This document shows positions 29,613 through 42,059 of a stretch of DNA of 64,000 nt, one piece after another; positions within the stretch are counted from its first letter, which is position 1; every line of letters starts with the position of its first letter. Below the pieces are notes generated by a model. The model was not told where the DNA came from, ran no database searches, and saw only the letters and a program-made list of their open reading frames with translations. The stretch is taken from contig WBZZ01004788.1 in assembly GCA_019918135.1 (NCBI GenBank), positions 213,501 through 277,500 of the forward strand. Direction: 5' to 3'. Source of the stretch: Paulinella micropora (taxonomy: Eukaryota; Cercozoa; Imbricatea; Euglyphida; Paulinellidae). A program made the translations under genes and the position numbers.

Positions 29613-32600
29613 TAGTAGAGTATAGTTTAGTATGGTATAGTATATTATAGTATAGTATAGTGTAGCATAGTATAGTATAGGATAGTATAGTTTAGGATAG
29701 TACAGTATAGTATAGTATAGTAGAGTAGAGTAGAGTATAGTATAGTATAGTATAGTATAGTATAGTATAGTATAGTATAGTATAGTATAGTATAGTATAG
29801 TATAGTATAGTATAGTAGAGTATAGTTTAGTATGGTATACTATATTATAAAATAGTATAGTATAGTATAGTATAGTATAGTATAGTATAGTATAGTATAG
29901 TATAGTAGAGTAGAGTAGAGTAGAGTAGAGTAGAGTATAGTATAGTATAGTATAGTATAGTATAGTATACTGTATAGTATAGGATAGTGTAGTATAGTAT
30001 AGTATAGTATAGTATAGTATAGTATAGTATAGTATAGTATAGATAGTATTACTAATTAGTAATAGTATTATTAAAAGTAATAGTATAGTATAGTATAGTA
30101 TAGTATAGTATAGTATAGTATAGTATAGTATAGTATAGTATAGTATAGTATAGTATAGTATAGTATAGCATATTATGGTATAGTATAGTGTAGCATAGTA
30201 TAGTATAGTATAGTATAGTATAGTATAGTATCAGTACTAGTAATAGTATTATTAAAAGTAATAGTATAGTATAGTATAGTATAGTATAGTATAGTATAGT
30301 ATAGTGTAGTATAGTATAGTATAGTATAGCATAGTATGGTATAGTATAGTATAGTATAGTATAGTATAGTATAGTGTAGCATGGTATAGTATAGTATAGT
30401 ATAGTATAGTATAGTATAGTATAGTATAGTATAGTATAGTATAGTACATAGATAGTACAGTACAGTATAGTACAGTACAGTATAGTATAGTATAGTATAG
30501 TATAGTATAGTATAGTATAGTATAGTATAGTATAGTATAGTATAGTATAGTATACTAGAGTACAGTATAGTATAGTATAGTATAGTATAGTATAGTATAG
30601 TATAGTAATAGTATTAGTATTAGTAATAGTATTAGTATTAGTAATAGTATAGTATAGTATAGTATAGTACAGTATAGCATAGTATAGTATAGTAGAGTAT
30701 AGTATAGGATAGTATAGTATAGTATAGTATAGTTTCGCAAAGTATAGTATAGTATAATATAGTATAGTATAGTACAGTATAGCATAGTATAGTATAGTAT
30801 AGTAATAGTATTAGTATTAGTAATAGTATTATTAAAAGTAATAGTATAGTATAGTATAGTATAGTATAGTAGAGTATAGTAGAGTATAGTAGAGTATAGT
30901 ATAGTATAGTATAGTATAGTATAGTTTAGTTTAGTATAGTATAGTACAGTACACTATAGTATAGTATAGTATAGTATAGTATAGTATACTAGAGCATAGT
31001 AAAGTATAGTATAGTATAGTAGAGTAGAGTAGAGTTCAGTATGGTATAGTATAGTATAGTATAATATAGTGTAGCATAGTATAGTATAGCATAGGATAGT
31101 ACAGTATAGTATAGTATAGTATAGTATAGTATAGTATAGTATAGTATAGTATAGTATAGTATAGTATAGTATAGTATAGTATAGTATAGTATAGTATAGT
31201 ATAGTATAGTATAGTATAGTATAGTATAGTATAGGATTGTGTAGTATAGTATAGTATAGTATAGTATAGTATAGTATAGTATAGTATAGTATAGTATAGT
31301 ATAGTATAGTATAGTATAGTATAGTACAGTATAGTACAGTATAGTATAGTATAGTATAGTATAGTATAGTATAGTATAGTATAGTATAGTATAGTATAGT
31401 AATAGTATTAGTAATAGTAATAGTATTATTAAAAGTAATAGTATAGTATAGTATAGTATAGCATAGTATAGTAGAGTATAGTAGAGTATAGTATAGTATA
31501 GTGTAGTATAGTATAGTATAGTATAGTATAGTATAGTATAGTATAGTATAGTATAGTAGAGTATAGTAGAGTATAGTTCAGTATGGTATAGTATAGATAG
31601 TATAGTATAGTGTAGCACAGTATAGTATAGTATAGCATAGTACAGTATAATATAGTATAGTATAGTATAGTATAGTATAGTATAGTATAGTATAGTATAG
31701 TATGGTATAGTATGGTATAGTATGGTATAATATAGTATAGTTCAATATGATATAGTATAGTATAGTATAGTATAGTATAGTATAGTATAGTATAGTATAG
31801 TATAGTATAGTATAGTATAGGATAGGATAGGATAGTGTAGGATAGTGTAGTATAGTATAGTATAGTATAGTATAGTATAGTATAGTATAGTATAGTATAG
31901 TATAGTATAGTAATAGTATTAGTATTAGTAATAGTATTATTAAAAGTAATAGTATAGTATAGTATAGTGTAGCATAGTATAGTAGAGTGTAGTATAGGAT
32001 AGTGTAATATAGTATAGTATAGTATAGTATAGTATAGTATAGTATAGTATAGTATAGTATAGTATAGTATAGTATAGTACATACAGTATAGTATAGTATA
32101 GTATAGTATATTATAGTATACTAGAGCATAGTATAGTATAGTATAGTATAGTATAGTATACTAGAGCATAGTATAGTATAGTATAGTATAGTATAGTATA
32201 GTATAGTATAGTATAGTATGGTATAGTAGAGTATAGTTCAGTATGGTATAGTATAGTATAGTATAGTATAGTGTAGCATTAGTATAGTACAGTATAAGGA
32301 TAGTACAGTATAATACAGTATACTATAGTATAGTATAGTATAGTATAGTATAGCATAGCATAGTATAGTATAGTATAGTATAGTATAGTATAGTATAGTA
32401 TAGTATAGTATAGTATAGTATAGTATAGTATAGTATAGTATAGTTAGTATGGTATATTATAGTATAGTATAGTATAGTATAGTATAGTATAGTATGGTAT
32501 AGTATACTGTAGCATAGTATAGTATAGTATAGTAATAGTAATAGTAATAGTCATAGTAATAGTACTAGGAATTGTATAGTATACTATAGTATAGTATAGT

Positions 32601-33659
32601 ATAGTATAGTATAGTATAGTATAGTACAGTATAGTACAGTATAGTATAGTATAGTATGTAATAGTACTAGGAATTGTGTAGTATAGTATAGTATAGTATA
32701 GTGCAGTATAGTATAGTATAGTATGTTATAGTATAGTATACTATAGTATACTATAGTATAGTATAGTAAAGTATAGTACAGTACAGTATAGCATAGTATA
32801 GTTTAGTATAGTGTAGTATTGTATAGTATAGTATGTTATAGCATACTATAGTATAGTATAGTATAGTATAGTATAGTATAGTATAGTATAGTATAGTATA
32901 GTATAGTACAGTTTAGCAAAGTATGGTTTAGTAGTACTAGGAATTGTACAGTACAGTATAGTATAGTATAGTATAGTAGTATAGTATAGTATAGTATAGT
33001 ATAGTGTAGTACTGTATAGTATAGTATGTTATAGTATAGTATACTACAGTATAGTATAGTATAGTATAGTATAGTATAGTATAGTATAGTATACTAGACC
33101 ATAGTATAGTATAGTATAGTATAGTATAGTAGACTATAGTATAGTATAGTATAGTATAGTATAGTATAGTATAGTATAGTATAGTATAGTACAGTATAGT
33201 ATAGTATAGGATAATATAGTATAATACAGTATAGTATAGTATAGTATAGTATAGTATAGTATAGTATAGTATGGTAGAGCATAGTATAGTATACGATAGT
33301 ATAGTATAGTATAGTATAGTATAGTATAGTATAGTATAGTATAGTATAGTATAGTATAGTATAGTATAGTATAGTAATAGTAATAGTAATAGTAATAATA
33401 CTAGGAATAATACTAGGAATAGTATAGTATAGTATAGTATAGTATAGTATAGTATAGCATAGTATAATATAGTATAGTATAGTGTAGTATAGTATAGTAT
33501 AGTATAGTATAGTATAGTATAGTATAGTATAGTATAGTATAGTATAGTATAGTATAGTACAGTACAGTATAGCATAGTATAGTATAGTATAGCATAGTAT
33601 AGTATAGTATAGTATAGTATAGTATAGTATAGTACAGTATAGTAGAGTATAGTATAGTA

Positions 33660-33660
<1 letters not shown>
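29613..33660. repeat. TATAG pentanucleotide satellite with higher-order inserts
   Basis: About 4 kb of tagta/tatag units with scattered point variants. Interspersed blocks of agtaatagtattattaaaag recur at about 30068, 30248, 30829, 31425 and 31936, and related agtaatagtaatagt blocks near 32530 and 33375. This indicates amplification of units of roughly 0.2-0.6 kb rather than simple slippage. The minus strand is open in all frames (LYYTI repeat) because ctata has no stop; no protein is implied. Confidence 0.95.
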
Positions 33661-33718
<58 letters not shown>

Positions 33719-33745
33719 CATAGATAGATAGATACATAGATAGAT
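33661..33745. repeat. (GATA)n array
   Basis: gata repeats with a few gaca units joining the TATAG satellite to the E repeat. On the minus strand it would be a (TATC)n tail of E. Confidence 0.9.
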
Positions 33746-34286
33746 AGAGATATCGACTAATGTCAGAACAAAGGAGCTTCTGATTTCGTCAACCAAGGAA
33801 GTCTGTGGGTAAAGTATTAACCCGATGCCCAGCTAATTTGCACGGAAGGGACTGATACAGGCGATACCAAAGCTCCCTAGTACCAGGCGGGGCCAGGGCT
33901 CGTTCCATAAGCGCCCCTTGCAGAACGAGCTCCCACCTCCATTACAGTGGACCCAGTAAGCAGATGGAGTTTCGAGACTGTTCTACAGTCTAGTATAAAC
34001 CGACAGAGCACTTTGGGTTTTATTCCGGGCTCAACAAGCGAGAAAGGGCACCCTGAGGGAACAGGATTGTGCTTCCCGTCGCTATTTCGGCATGTGACTT
34101 ATAGGCGTATGGCTAGGCACATATAAGGCACCCCACCACGGGCCCAGCACACCCACACCATCCCCTAATTCTCTGTCTGTCGACAGATGGCACCCATTTC
34201 AAAAAAAAAACCAAGCCCAAGGGAGGGTCAATGACACCTCAAGTGGCCTTGATTCGCTCCGTGGAGTAAGTGATGAGATAAATTGA
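33746..34286 (-). mobile_element. Family E GATA-tailed repeat, copy 1
   Basis: About 540 bp of non-simple sequence next to a GATA array. Its first 80 bases (atcgactaatgtcagaac... to gtaaagtattaacccgat) recur at 34287. On the minus strand these 80 bases are the 3' end, abutting a (TATC)n tail, which suggests a retroposon. It contains a cacatataagg TATA-like sequence; no ORF of note. Confidence 0.5.
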
Positions 34287-34364
34287 TGAGATATCGACTA
34301 ATGTCAGAACTAAGGAGCTTCTGATTTCGTCAACCAAGGAAGTCTGTGGGTAAAGTATTAACCC

Positions 34365-34407
<43 letters not shown>
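34287..34407 (-). mobile_element. Family E, copy 2 (80-bp fragment) and (GATA)n
   Basis: Two or so differences from copy 1 over about 80 bases. It is truncated exactly where GATA repeats begin (34365-34407), the pattern expected if one retroposon landed in another's tail. Confidence 0.6.
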
Positions 34408-34520
34408 GAGATGTCGCAAAGGAATGTAGTCCTTGCAAAGGAACGCAGTTTCACATCAAACAATAATTTGTGTACTGTGCATGTGTCCGGGATGGGAATC
34501 ACGGGTAGACTGTGTTCTGG
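34408..34520 (-). mobile_element. Family D GATA-tailed repeat, copy 1
   Basis: About 108 bp (gtcgcaaaggaatgtagtcc to gtagactgtgttctgg) recurring at 49437 with few changes. On the minus strand both copies keep an open frame ([20 protein letters not shown]) and end at (TATC)n. They could be the 3' end of a LINE ORF with a GATA-type tail. Confidence 0.6.
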
Positions 34521-34935
34521 AAAAAGAAGAGGAGGAAGGACGTTGAAGAAAAAGGCAATCTAGGAATGGAGAGTGGGAGGATAAGGAAGAAGAGAAAGAA
34601 AAGGAAGCCGTTAGTCCAAGTGTTTTGAGCACCGTAAGCTTGCGCAAGCTACAATGATGACATTGTGTAAAGGCCTAAACCCCCGAAGGGACCTAGCCCG
34701 GGCTATGCAACACTGGACGGCTATGACGGAATGCAGGATGAGAGATAAGGGGAGGATGAGAGGGCGAATTGGAGTTCTTCTTCAATGTCTTTCCATACGC
34801 TTGGTGTTGATGGCAAATCAGGTGCTTTCTTCTTTCGATTGGTTCTTTCGGGGCACTTCTCGGACGAAATGAGAGTATGTCTCGGAGTCAACACTGTGGG
34901 TGGAATCCGGGTTGACAATGCCGGGTTGTGAAAAG
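34521..34935. other. Unique sequence between GATA arrays
   Basis: Minus strand has short open stretches (ERTNRKKKAPDLPSTPSVWK) of coding-like composition, but stops are frequent and no family is recognised. It could be an older retroposon body attached to the GATA array at its right. Confidence 0.3.
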
Positions 34936-34966
34936 ATAGATAGATAGATAGATAGATAGATGGATG

Positions 34967-35009
<43 letters not shown>

Positions 35010-35010
35010 G

Positions 35011-35050
<40 letters not shown>

Positions 35051-35104
35051 TATGATAGATAAATACAAAATGATAATAATGAAATTAAAATTAGATAGAC
35101 AGAC

Positions 35105-35135
<31 letters not shown>

Positions 35136-35150
35136 CAGATAGACAGATAG
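34936..35150. repeat. (GATA)n/(GACA)n arrays
   Basis: Long gata repeats with tgga and gaca variants, interrupted at about 35048-35094 by AT-rich sequence. Confidence 0.93.
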
Positions 35151-35239
35151 CAACTGGCCTGAAGTAGCGTGTAATAGTCGGAGTGGTGGGGAACAAAGTC
35201 CCGGAGACGTCACGTCTTTTTTCAACCGGAAATCAACTG

Positions 35240-36040
35240 GAGTGAAGAGGGGCGAAGGCTTTACTGCACGCGAAATTTGCGAGTGTCCAGTAATGTTGTT
35301 CCTTGCATCTACTGTCTTAAGGTCCTAGAAGTCCCTGCCGTAATGGCAGGGACAGGGGCAGTCGCCCGCTGGACTTCTTCGGTTTCGTCTCTCGGTCTTT
35401 TCTCACTCCTTCTCATCGTCGTTGACGTATTTGAAATTGCATGGAGAGGGAAAACAAAAACAAAAAAACAAAGGAAAGTGCTTGAAAAATGCCTGAAAAC
35501 CCCGAGGCGCGGCCGGTATAGTTAAAATAACTGGTCGGTCCAGAGAATAATTGTTAAATGCGAAAGTATGCTCAGGAATATGTAGAGTGGCCCATATCAA
35601 AAATCAAATAAAGTTTTGAGAAGGAGTTAAATTATTTTATGTGAGAAATAGGTAGGGTATGTAAGCAGAATTACTATGAATATGTTGTTTGTCAAAAAAT
35701 GTACACTAGTGTTTGAGCTGACTGTTTGCAGAATGTTAATATCAGATTCAGTTTTACTATAGAGAATAACATGTGATTTTTTCAGAACCTCACCATACGC
35801 CAGACTGAAATCTGTATAGCTGTACGGACATAATTGTCTCTATAAACAGTGAGTTCTTCGTCCAAAACGATCGTGTATGCATTCTAAGAATGCTGTGCAG
35901 CACTACAGACAACGTGACATGATTGAAATCAATTGAAATAAGAAATATATAGTTTATTGTATTGATTATAATAGTTTTTACATGGTTAAAAGTCATCAAA
36001 ACGTACTATTTTCTTACCATTTTCTCGTATTTAATTTTCT
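35240..36040. other. AT-rich intergenic DNA
   Basis: No supported gene. A short palindromic gtccctgccgtaatggcaggga lies at about 35330-35350. The rest is A/T-rich with only short frames. Confidence 0.5.
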
Positions 36041-36044
36041 CGTA

Positions 36045-36112
36045 TGCAGTTGAAAGTGTTGCTGCCGCTGCTGCAGTTGAAAGTGTTGCTGCCGCTGCTG
36101 CAGTTCCGTCTG
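36045..36112. repeat. 33-bp tandem duplication rich in gctgcc
   Basis: cagttgaaagtgttgctgcc plus gctgctg occurs twice in a row. Multiple of three; the plus frame would read VESVAAAA twice, so it may lie in an exon, but no ORF context supports it. Confidence 0.6.
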
Positions 36113-36343
36113 GCGTTACTGACTTAGTGTCTTAATTAGTACTCATACCTGTACTAGTACTAAAGAGTTCTCATTAAAAGTACATTTTTGCCTGACTGAC
36201 TTTTGTATGTAATGAAAATGATTTTGTATGTATGTGTGTTTCGCAGAAATTGGTTGTTTCTCTTTTGTCTAGGTAGCTTCAATGTATAATTGTGCTTGTA
36301 GAAGTTGTTTGTCTCTGCTTTTGAAGGTGGCTGTTTATGCACG

Positions 36344-36433
36344 TATCGTGTCTGCACACGATATCGTGTCTGCACACGTCGTGTCTGCACACGATATATA
36401 TCGTGTCTTCACACGATATCGTGTCTGCGCATC
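36344..36433. repeat. ATATCGTG dyad array, upstream block
   Basis: About five units of tcgtgtctgcacacgata, each an inverted repeat (cgtgt...acacg). See the larger downstream block at 36885. A nearby 45-bp segment (agaagttg-ttgtct... to ggtggctgttt) is also repeated, at 36297 and 36465. Confidence 0.85.
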
Positions 36434-36511
36434 ATTGTGCTTTGCAGGAATTAGAAGTTGCTTGTCTTTGTGTTTGAAGGTGGCTGTTTGGAGTATGCAG
36501 ATTGAGCCCCG

Positions 36512-36869
36512 ATGTCCCCGTTTGGCTTTCCTCGTCGCTTGGCGCGCTGCTGTGGCAAAACAAAGAAGGGAGGAAGGTGCACACGCATCATTTCCAGAAA
36601 GTACTTGGACGAAGGTGAGCTGCGCTACCTGTGCCACCAGCACAGAGGACAAGAGGAAAACATGGAACAACCCGGACTGAGGTAGCATCATTTCAACGTC
36701 TCGTGTAGATATATCTGTATTTGCATGTAGTGTTTATGATGAATGCCAGCTTGCGCAGTGCGTGGCGGCAACGAAGAAAGGGACTCGCTGCAAGCGAACT
36801 AAATTCATGCGACAGAATAAAATTTACTTTTGTTCTCTGCATCTTGGACATATTCATGTCTCTGTTTAG
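36512..36869 (+). CDS. Small two-exon protein with two Cys/His zinc-binding modules
   Basis: Exon 1 36512-36681 from ATG. Intron 36682-36730 (49 bases, GTAGCA...CATGTAG). Exon 2 36731-36869 to TAG. The frame is kept across the intron, giving 102 residues. Module 1: CCGKTKKGGRCTR ... LCHQH. Module 2: QCVAATKKGTRCKR ... FCSLH. Both follow the pattern C-x(2-5)-T-K-K-G-x-R-C, about 15-20 residues, C-x2-H, a small zinc-binding motif found singly in many phage, viral and protist proteins. Two in one small protein, in adjacent exons, suggests exon duplication. Nucleic-acid binding is likely. It is flanked on both sides by ATATCGTG dyad arrays. Function unknown. Confidence 0.65.
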
Positions 36870-36884
36870 ACGTTCCGGTTTGAT

Positions 36885-37235
36885 TTTTCTAAGTCAATTC
36901 GACATCGTGTGTTTACACGATGATTCATTAAATTTTTTTTTAATTTTTTTTCTAAGTCAATACGATATCGTGCACTATATCCATATCGTGTATTTACACG
37001 ATGATTCATTAAATCTTTTTGGGATTTTTTTTCTAAGTCAATATCGTGTCATTGCACGATATACATATCGTGTATTTACACGATGATTAATTAATTTTTT
37101 TTTCTTTTTGATTTTTTTTCTAAGTCAATATCGTGTCATTGCACGATATCCATATCGTGTCGGCTGTAATCTTTTGAAAAAATACATATCGTGTCATTTC
37201 ACGATATGAATTTGGCACGATATCCATATCGTGTC
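36885..37235. repeat. Tandem array of ATATCGTG...CACGATAT dyads
   Basis: Repeats of roughly 80-90 bases, each with ttttttctaagtcaatatcg, then gtgtcattgcacgatat, catatcgtgtatttacacg and atgattcattaaat. At least four diverged units, together about nine inverted repeats of atcgtg/cacgat. Loop sequences vary while arms stay complementary, which hints that pairing or dyad binding is conserved. Confidence 0.85.
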
Positions 37236-37739
37236 TTACTGTGTGTGTCATTTTCTGACAAGTCTGTCACCGTAGGCTTTTTAGTGTCTATCCATTAAAA
37301 ACATGCTATGTCACCTAGACAGTAAGATCCACGCTTAGTATTGCAAAACAAAACACTGGAAATCATATTTACATATCTGTTGAACAGTTATTTTTAATCA
37401 ACAAGGTCTTGCTGTAGTTTTAACTGAATAGTATTAGCGATATGAATGTACATATACTATTAATTTATGTATTAATTTATTCTTATGAAACAATGCTATT
37501 GCAAAACAGATCTAGTATATATTAGTAATATTAAAATTTTTATATTATTTCAAACTCAACACTATGATTTACGAATAACAATTAAACTCGACAGGTTCTA
37601 TTTTCCTATATATGTTTTATTGGAAATGTAAAGTTAAAGATTTCGGGGCCGGCAGAGCCGTGGTGTAATATTAATAGATGTAGTTAGAGGGCATGTGTTG
37701 CTTCTAACCCGAGATACGTATCGCTGCATGTATTAGATA
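37236..37739. other. AT-rich intergenic DNA
   Basis: No gene supported. Very AT-rich between 37380 and 37640. Confidence 0.5.
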
Positions 37740-37798
37740 CACGAATGGGACTCAAAAGAGAGTGAAACTAAACCTAGCTCTTTTGCGTCCCATTCGTG
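37740..37798. other. Long perfect-type hairpin
   Basis: Left arm 37740-37760 (cacgaatgggac-tcaaaagag) and right arm 37778-37798 are complementary over 21 bases with one mismatch. The loop is agtgaaactaaacctag (17 bases). A candidate small-RNA precursor, terminator or tiny inverted-repeat element. Confidence 0.75.
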
Positions 37799-37894
37799 AA
37801 TTCTCAGTAATGACCCTAGCCTCTCGTTTCTCCTCATTCACTGTTTCTCCTCGATCCCTTTGACCGAACCTTCTTCGGAAGCCATGACTATCAT

Positions 37895-37921
37895 AATGAG
37901 AGAGAGAGAGAGAGAGAGAGG
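37895..37921. repeat. (AG)n microsatellite
   Basis: Uninterrupted ag repeats of about 26 bases. Confidence 0.9.
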
Positions 37922-38139
37922 GATGGGTAAAAGGCTGAACGCACCTACTTCTGCGATTCCCAGTTCATTTGCTGCCCCCTCCCCCCCCTATACTGCAGTT
38001 TGGCAATCATCGTTAGCTGAAAGTCCTTAATACCAAGCAGTTTTAATAATACTTAATTTATTATTATTATTACTCACAGAACTCCCCCCCATCCTATGTG
38101 CCCTACGGGCCGAATATCTACGCAACAAACACAAGTAAG

Positions 38140-38478
38140 TTAATCTTGCATGTGGCCGTACCCTGCAGCATCCACGTCACATAGCAGTACATAATATCTT
38201 TTCTCATGGTTTCTATTGTTCGGGCTACGCGCAATAAGCACCATGTGATGGATGTCTCGTACTTCAATGACTGTCAAAGCATACTTGTTCTTGTTGAAAT
38301 CAACACAATGCTCAGGTTCGTCTGCGCTTTCCCTTTCAGTTGACCACTGAAAAAGACTTACCTCTGCCAGTTTTTCCCATCTCTTCCCTTTTTGAAATTC
38401 TTTTTGGCTGTTCTGCTTGTTCCCTCTCTCAATCGCTAGTCCTTGGCATGACGTAAACTGCCCGTCCTTGGCATGACT
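38140..38478 (-). CDS. Coding fragment of an unknown protein
   Basis: Minus-strand frame open for 112 codons to TAA at 38140, without a start codon (upstream TAA at about 38480). It reads GQFTSCQGLAIERGNKQNSQ, WEKLAEVSLFQWSTERESAD, CVDFNKNKYALTVIEVRDIH, RYYVLLCDVDAAGYGHMQD. Composition and lack of simple repeats make it a credible exon or gene end. A 15-base in-frame piece (gtaagtctttttcag) has GT-AG ends and could be a micro-intron, but translation through it is equally good. Its 5' end runs into a three-copy 26-bp repeat and then GATA and ATA arrays, so the gene may be cut there. Not recognised. Confidence 0.5.
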   Translation of the reverse strand, partial: SHAKDGQFTSCQGLAIERGNKQNSQKEFQKGKRWEKLAEVSLFQWSTERESADEPEHCVDFNKNKYALTVIEVRDIHHMVLIARSPNNRNHEKRYYVLLCDVDAAGYGHMQD

Positions 38479-38516
38479 TTAAACGGCCGGTCCTAGCATG
38501 ACTTGAGACTGCCCCT
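38440..38516. repeat. Three-copy 25-bp tandem repeat
   Basis: Diverged units of gtccttggcatgac plus taaactgcccg / tttaaacggccg / ttgagactgccc. Confidence 0.75.
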
Positions 38517-38520
38517 GGGA

Positions 38521-38842
<322 letters not shown>

Positions 38843-38843
38843 A

Positions 38844-38907
<64 letters not shown>

Positions 38908-39102
38908 GTGCTTCTCTGTCAATGGCTGATGCAAATCTGCACATGCGCCTCCATCGTCTCACCCGTGAGGGGAGTACGAAGAATTGACGATAGGCTCTAT
39001 GACACCCCCGCAAGGACAGTTCCAACACTTCCAGACGGACCGGTATGTTCAATGAAAATACTGGTGGCACCGACTGGAATCGAACTGGCGACAGGGCCCA
39101 GA
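38843..39102 (-). mobile_element. Family A SINE, copy A8 (minus), 5'-truncated
   Basis: Body 38907-39102, tail 38845-38906. The B box (gaatcgaac on the plus strand) is kept but the A box is missing: the element begins after cccag. 5' truncation, then B5 tail sequence. Confidence 0.8.
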
Positions 39103-39302
39103 CTAATAATAATAATAATAATAATAATAGTGTATCTCCTGCCAATTGCTGAGCCAAAAGGCCATGTGCATCCAATCCTCCATTCCATAAGGAAAGTCTC
39201 CACACCAATCGGTGGAATAAAGGAAGTGACGGCATAGAACATTACTCTAGGAGCTTTATACCAATCAGCCCATGGAAAGGAACCGATGGCCTATGTACTC
39301 CC

Positions 39303-39304
<2 letters not shown>
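39103..39304 (-). mobile_element. Family B retroposon, copy B5 (minus)
   Basis: Body 39129-39304, short tail 39103-39128 that received A8. Confidence 0.77.
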
Positions 39305-39356
<52 letters not shown>

Positions 39357-39393
39357 TAATAATAATGATTGATTGAATGATTGATTGAATGAG

Positions 39394-39426
<33 letters not shown>

Positions 39427-39430
39427 TTCA
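39305..39430. repeat. (TAA)n and (TTGA)n arrays
   Basis: taa repeats to about 39367, then gattgattgaatgattgatt repeats. Confidence 0.9.
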
Positions 39431-39440
39431 CGCTTGCAGA

Positions 39441-40729
<1,289 letters not shown>

Positions 40730-40740
40730 CAGAGAAGCAC

Positions 40741-40782
<42 letters not shown>

Positions 40783-40955
40783 AGGGAGTACATAGGCCAT
40801 CGGTCCTTTCCATGGGCTGATTGGTATAAAGCTCCTAGAGTAATGTTCTATGCCGTCACTTCCTTTATTCCACCGATTGGTGTGGAGACTTTCCTTATGG
40901 AATGGAGGACTGGATGCACATGGCCTTTTGGCTCAGCAATTGGCAGGAGATACAC

Positions 40956-41045
<90 letters not shown>
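40783..41045 (+). mobile_element. Family B retroposon, copy B6
   Basis: Body to 40957, tail of about 88 bp of TTA. Confidence 0.78.
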
Positions 41046-41664
41046 GGAGGGGTGCACAGTATGGCACCCCACGGGAAGAGGAGGTGGTTGGGCCTCTTCC
41101 CACTGGTTTCGAGGCTATGTCGTTGTGTTGGCTCCGAGGCTATGTTGTTGTGTTGGTTCCGAGGCTATGTTGTTGTGTTGGTTCCGAGGCTCTGTTGTTG
41201 TGTGGGTTCCGAGGCTATGTCGATGTGGGTTCCGAGGCTATGTAGTTGTGTTGGTTCCGAGGCCATGTCGTTGTGTTGTTTTTTATAAGACATACACCAC
41301 GTGGGATCAAAGGGGTATTTACATTCCGCGATCTAGGGGTGGTGACGGGTTTCGAGGCGTCCCAGATACTTACCACAAAACGTCATCATGCGCTGGCAGA
41401 CAGCATGAAATGTCTGCTACCCCTGTGAGTACCTCCATGCGGGCCCTACCCAGTCTCGTGGAGCTCTCATGCGGGGAAGATCAATCATTTGTAGTTGATT
41501 TCCTGCAAGGTACCCGACACTGTGCGGGTAGTAGGGACTTCCTTTTGGGGCCTTCTATGCAGGATGGTTAGAGTCACTCTTCCCTCCCCAACATACTCAC
41601 TGTAGTCCCTGTTGGGTCGAGGGATGGAGGCGCATGGCCCTCGGGCTCAGCCATAACAGATCAA

Positions 41665-41756
<92 letters not shown>
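41046..41756 (+). mobile_element. Family H retroposon with internal minisatellite
   Basis: About 625-bp body ending ggatggaggcgcatggccct, cgggctcagccataacagat, then TTA repeats. Its 3' end combines features of A (gatggaggcgcatg) and B (ggctcagc). A frame near 41400-41568 (STSMRALPSLVELSCGEDQS) is open but short. The only copy in this window. Confidence 0.55.
41100..41280. repeat. Minisatellite, about 25-bp unit
   Basis: About six to seven units of ggttccgaggctatgt plus tgttgtgtt with point variation, inside the H element. Confidence 0.85.
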
Positions 41757-42021
41757 GACACCGTGATAGCCCAGTGGTCAAGTTCTACCATCTGGGCCCT
41801 GTCGCCAGTTCGATTCCCGTCGGTGCCACCAGTATTTTCATTGAACATACCGGTCCGTCTGGACCAGTATTTTCATTGAACATACCGGTCCGTCTGGAAG
41901 TGTTGGAACTGCCCTTGCGGGGGTGTCATTACAGCCTATCGTCAATTCTTCGTACTCCCCTCACGGGTGAGACGATGGAGGCGCATGTGCAGAAATGCAT
42001 CAGCCATTGACAGAGAAGCAC

Positions 42022-42058
<37 letters not shown>

Positions 42059-42059
42059 T
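41757..42059 (+). mobile_element. Family A SINE, copy A11
   Basis: Two cores joined by ccgtctggaccag. Body to 42022 and a TTA tail. Confidence 0.86.

Larger units (their letters stand above)
29582..35239. repeat. 25-bp direct repeat flanking the satellite block
   Basis: The same 25 bases, containing ttcaaccggaaatcaactg, occur at 29582-29606 and 35215-35239. The first copy overlaps codons 2-9 of the damaged gene. The 5.6 kb between them is TATAG satellite, GATA arrays and retroposon fragments. This could be a long target-site duplication, a scar of unequal exchange or a second copy of the gene's first exon edge. Confidence 0.7.

Noticed and set aside
30173..33796. Minus-strand frames of up to 266 residues with YTILYYTI repeats
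   Set aside because: The ctata pentamer has no stop in any frame; composition alone explains them.
38347..38361. 15-base intron (gtaagtctttttcag) in the minus-strand fragment
   Set aside because: Length is a multiple of three and it reads in frame without stop, so no intron is needed.
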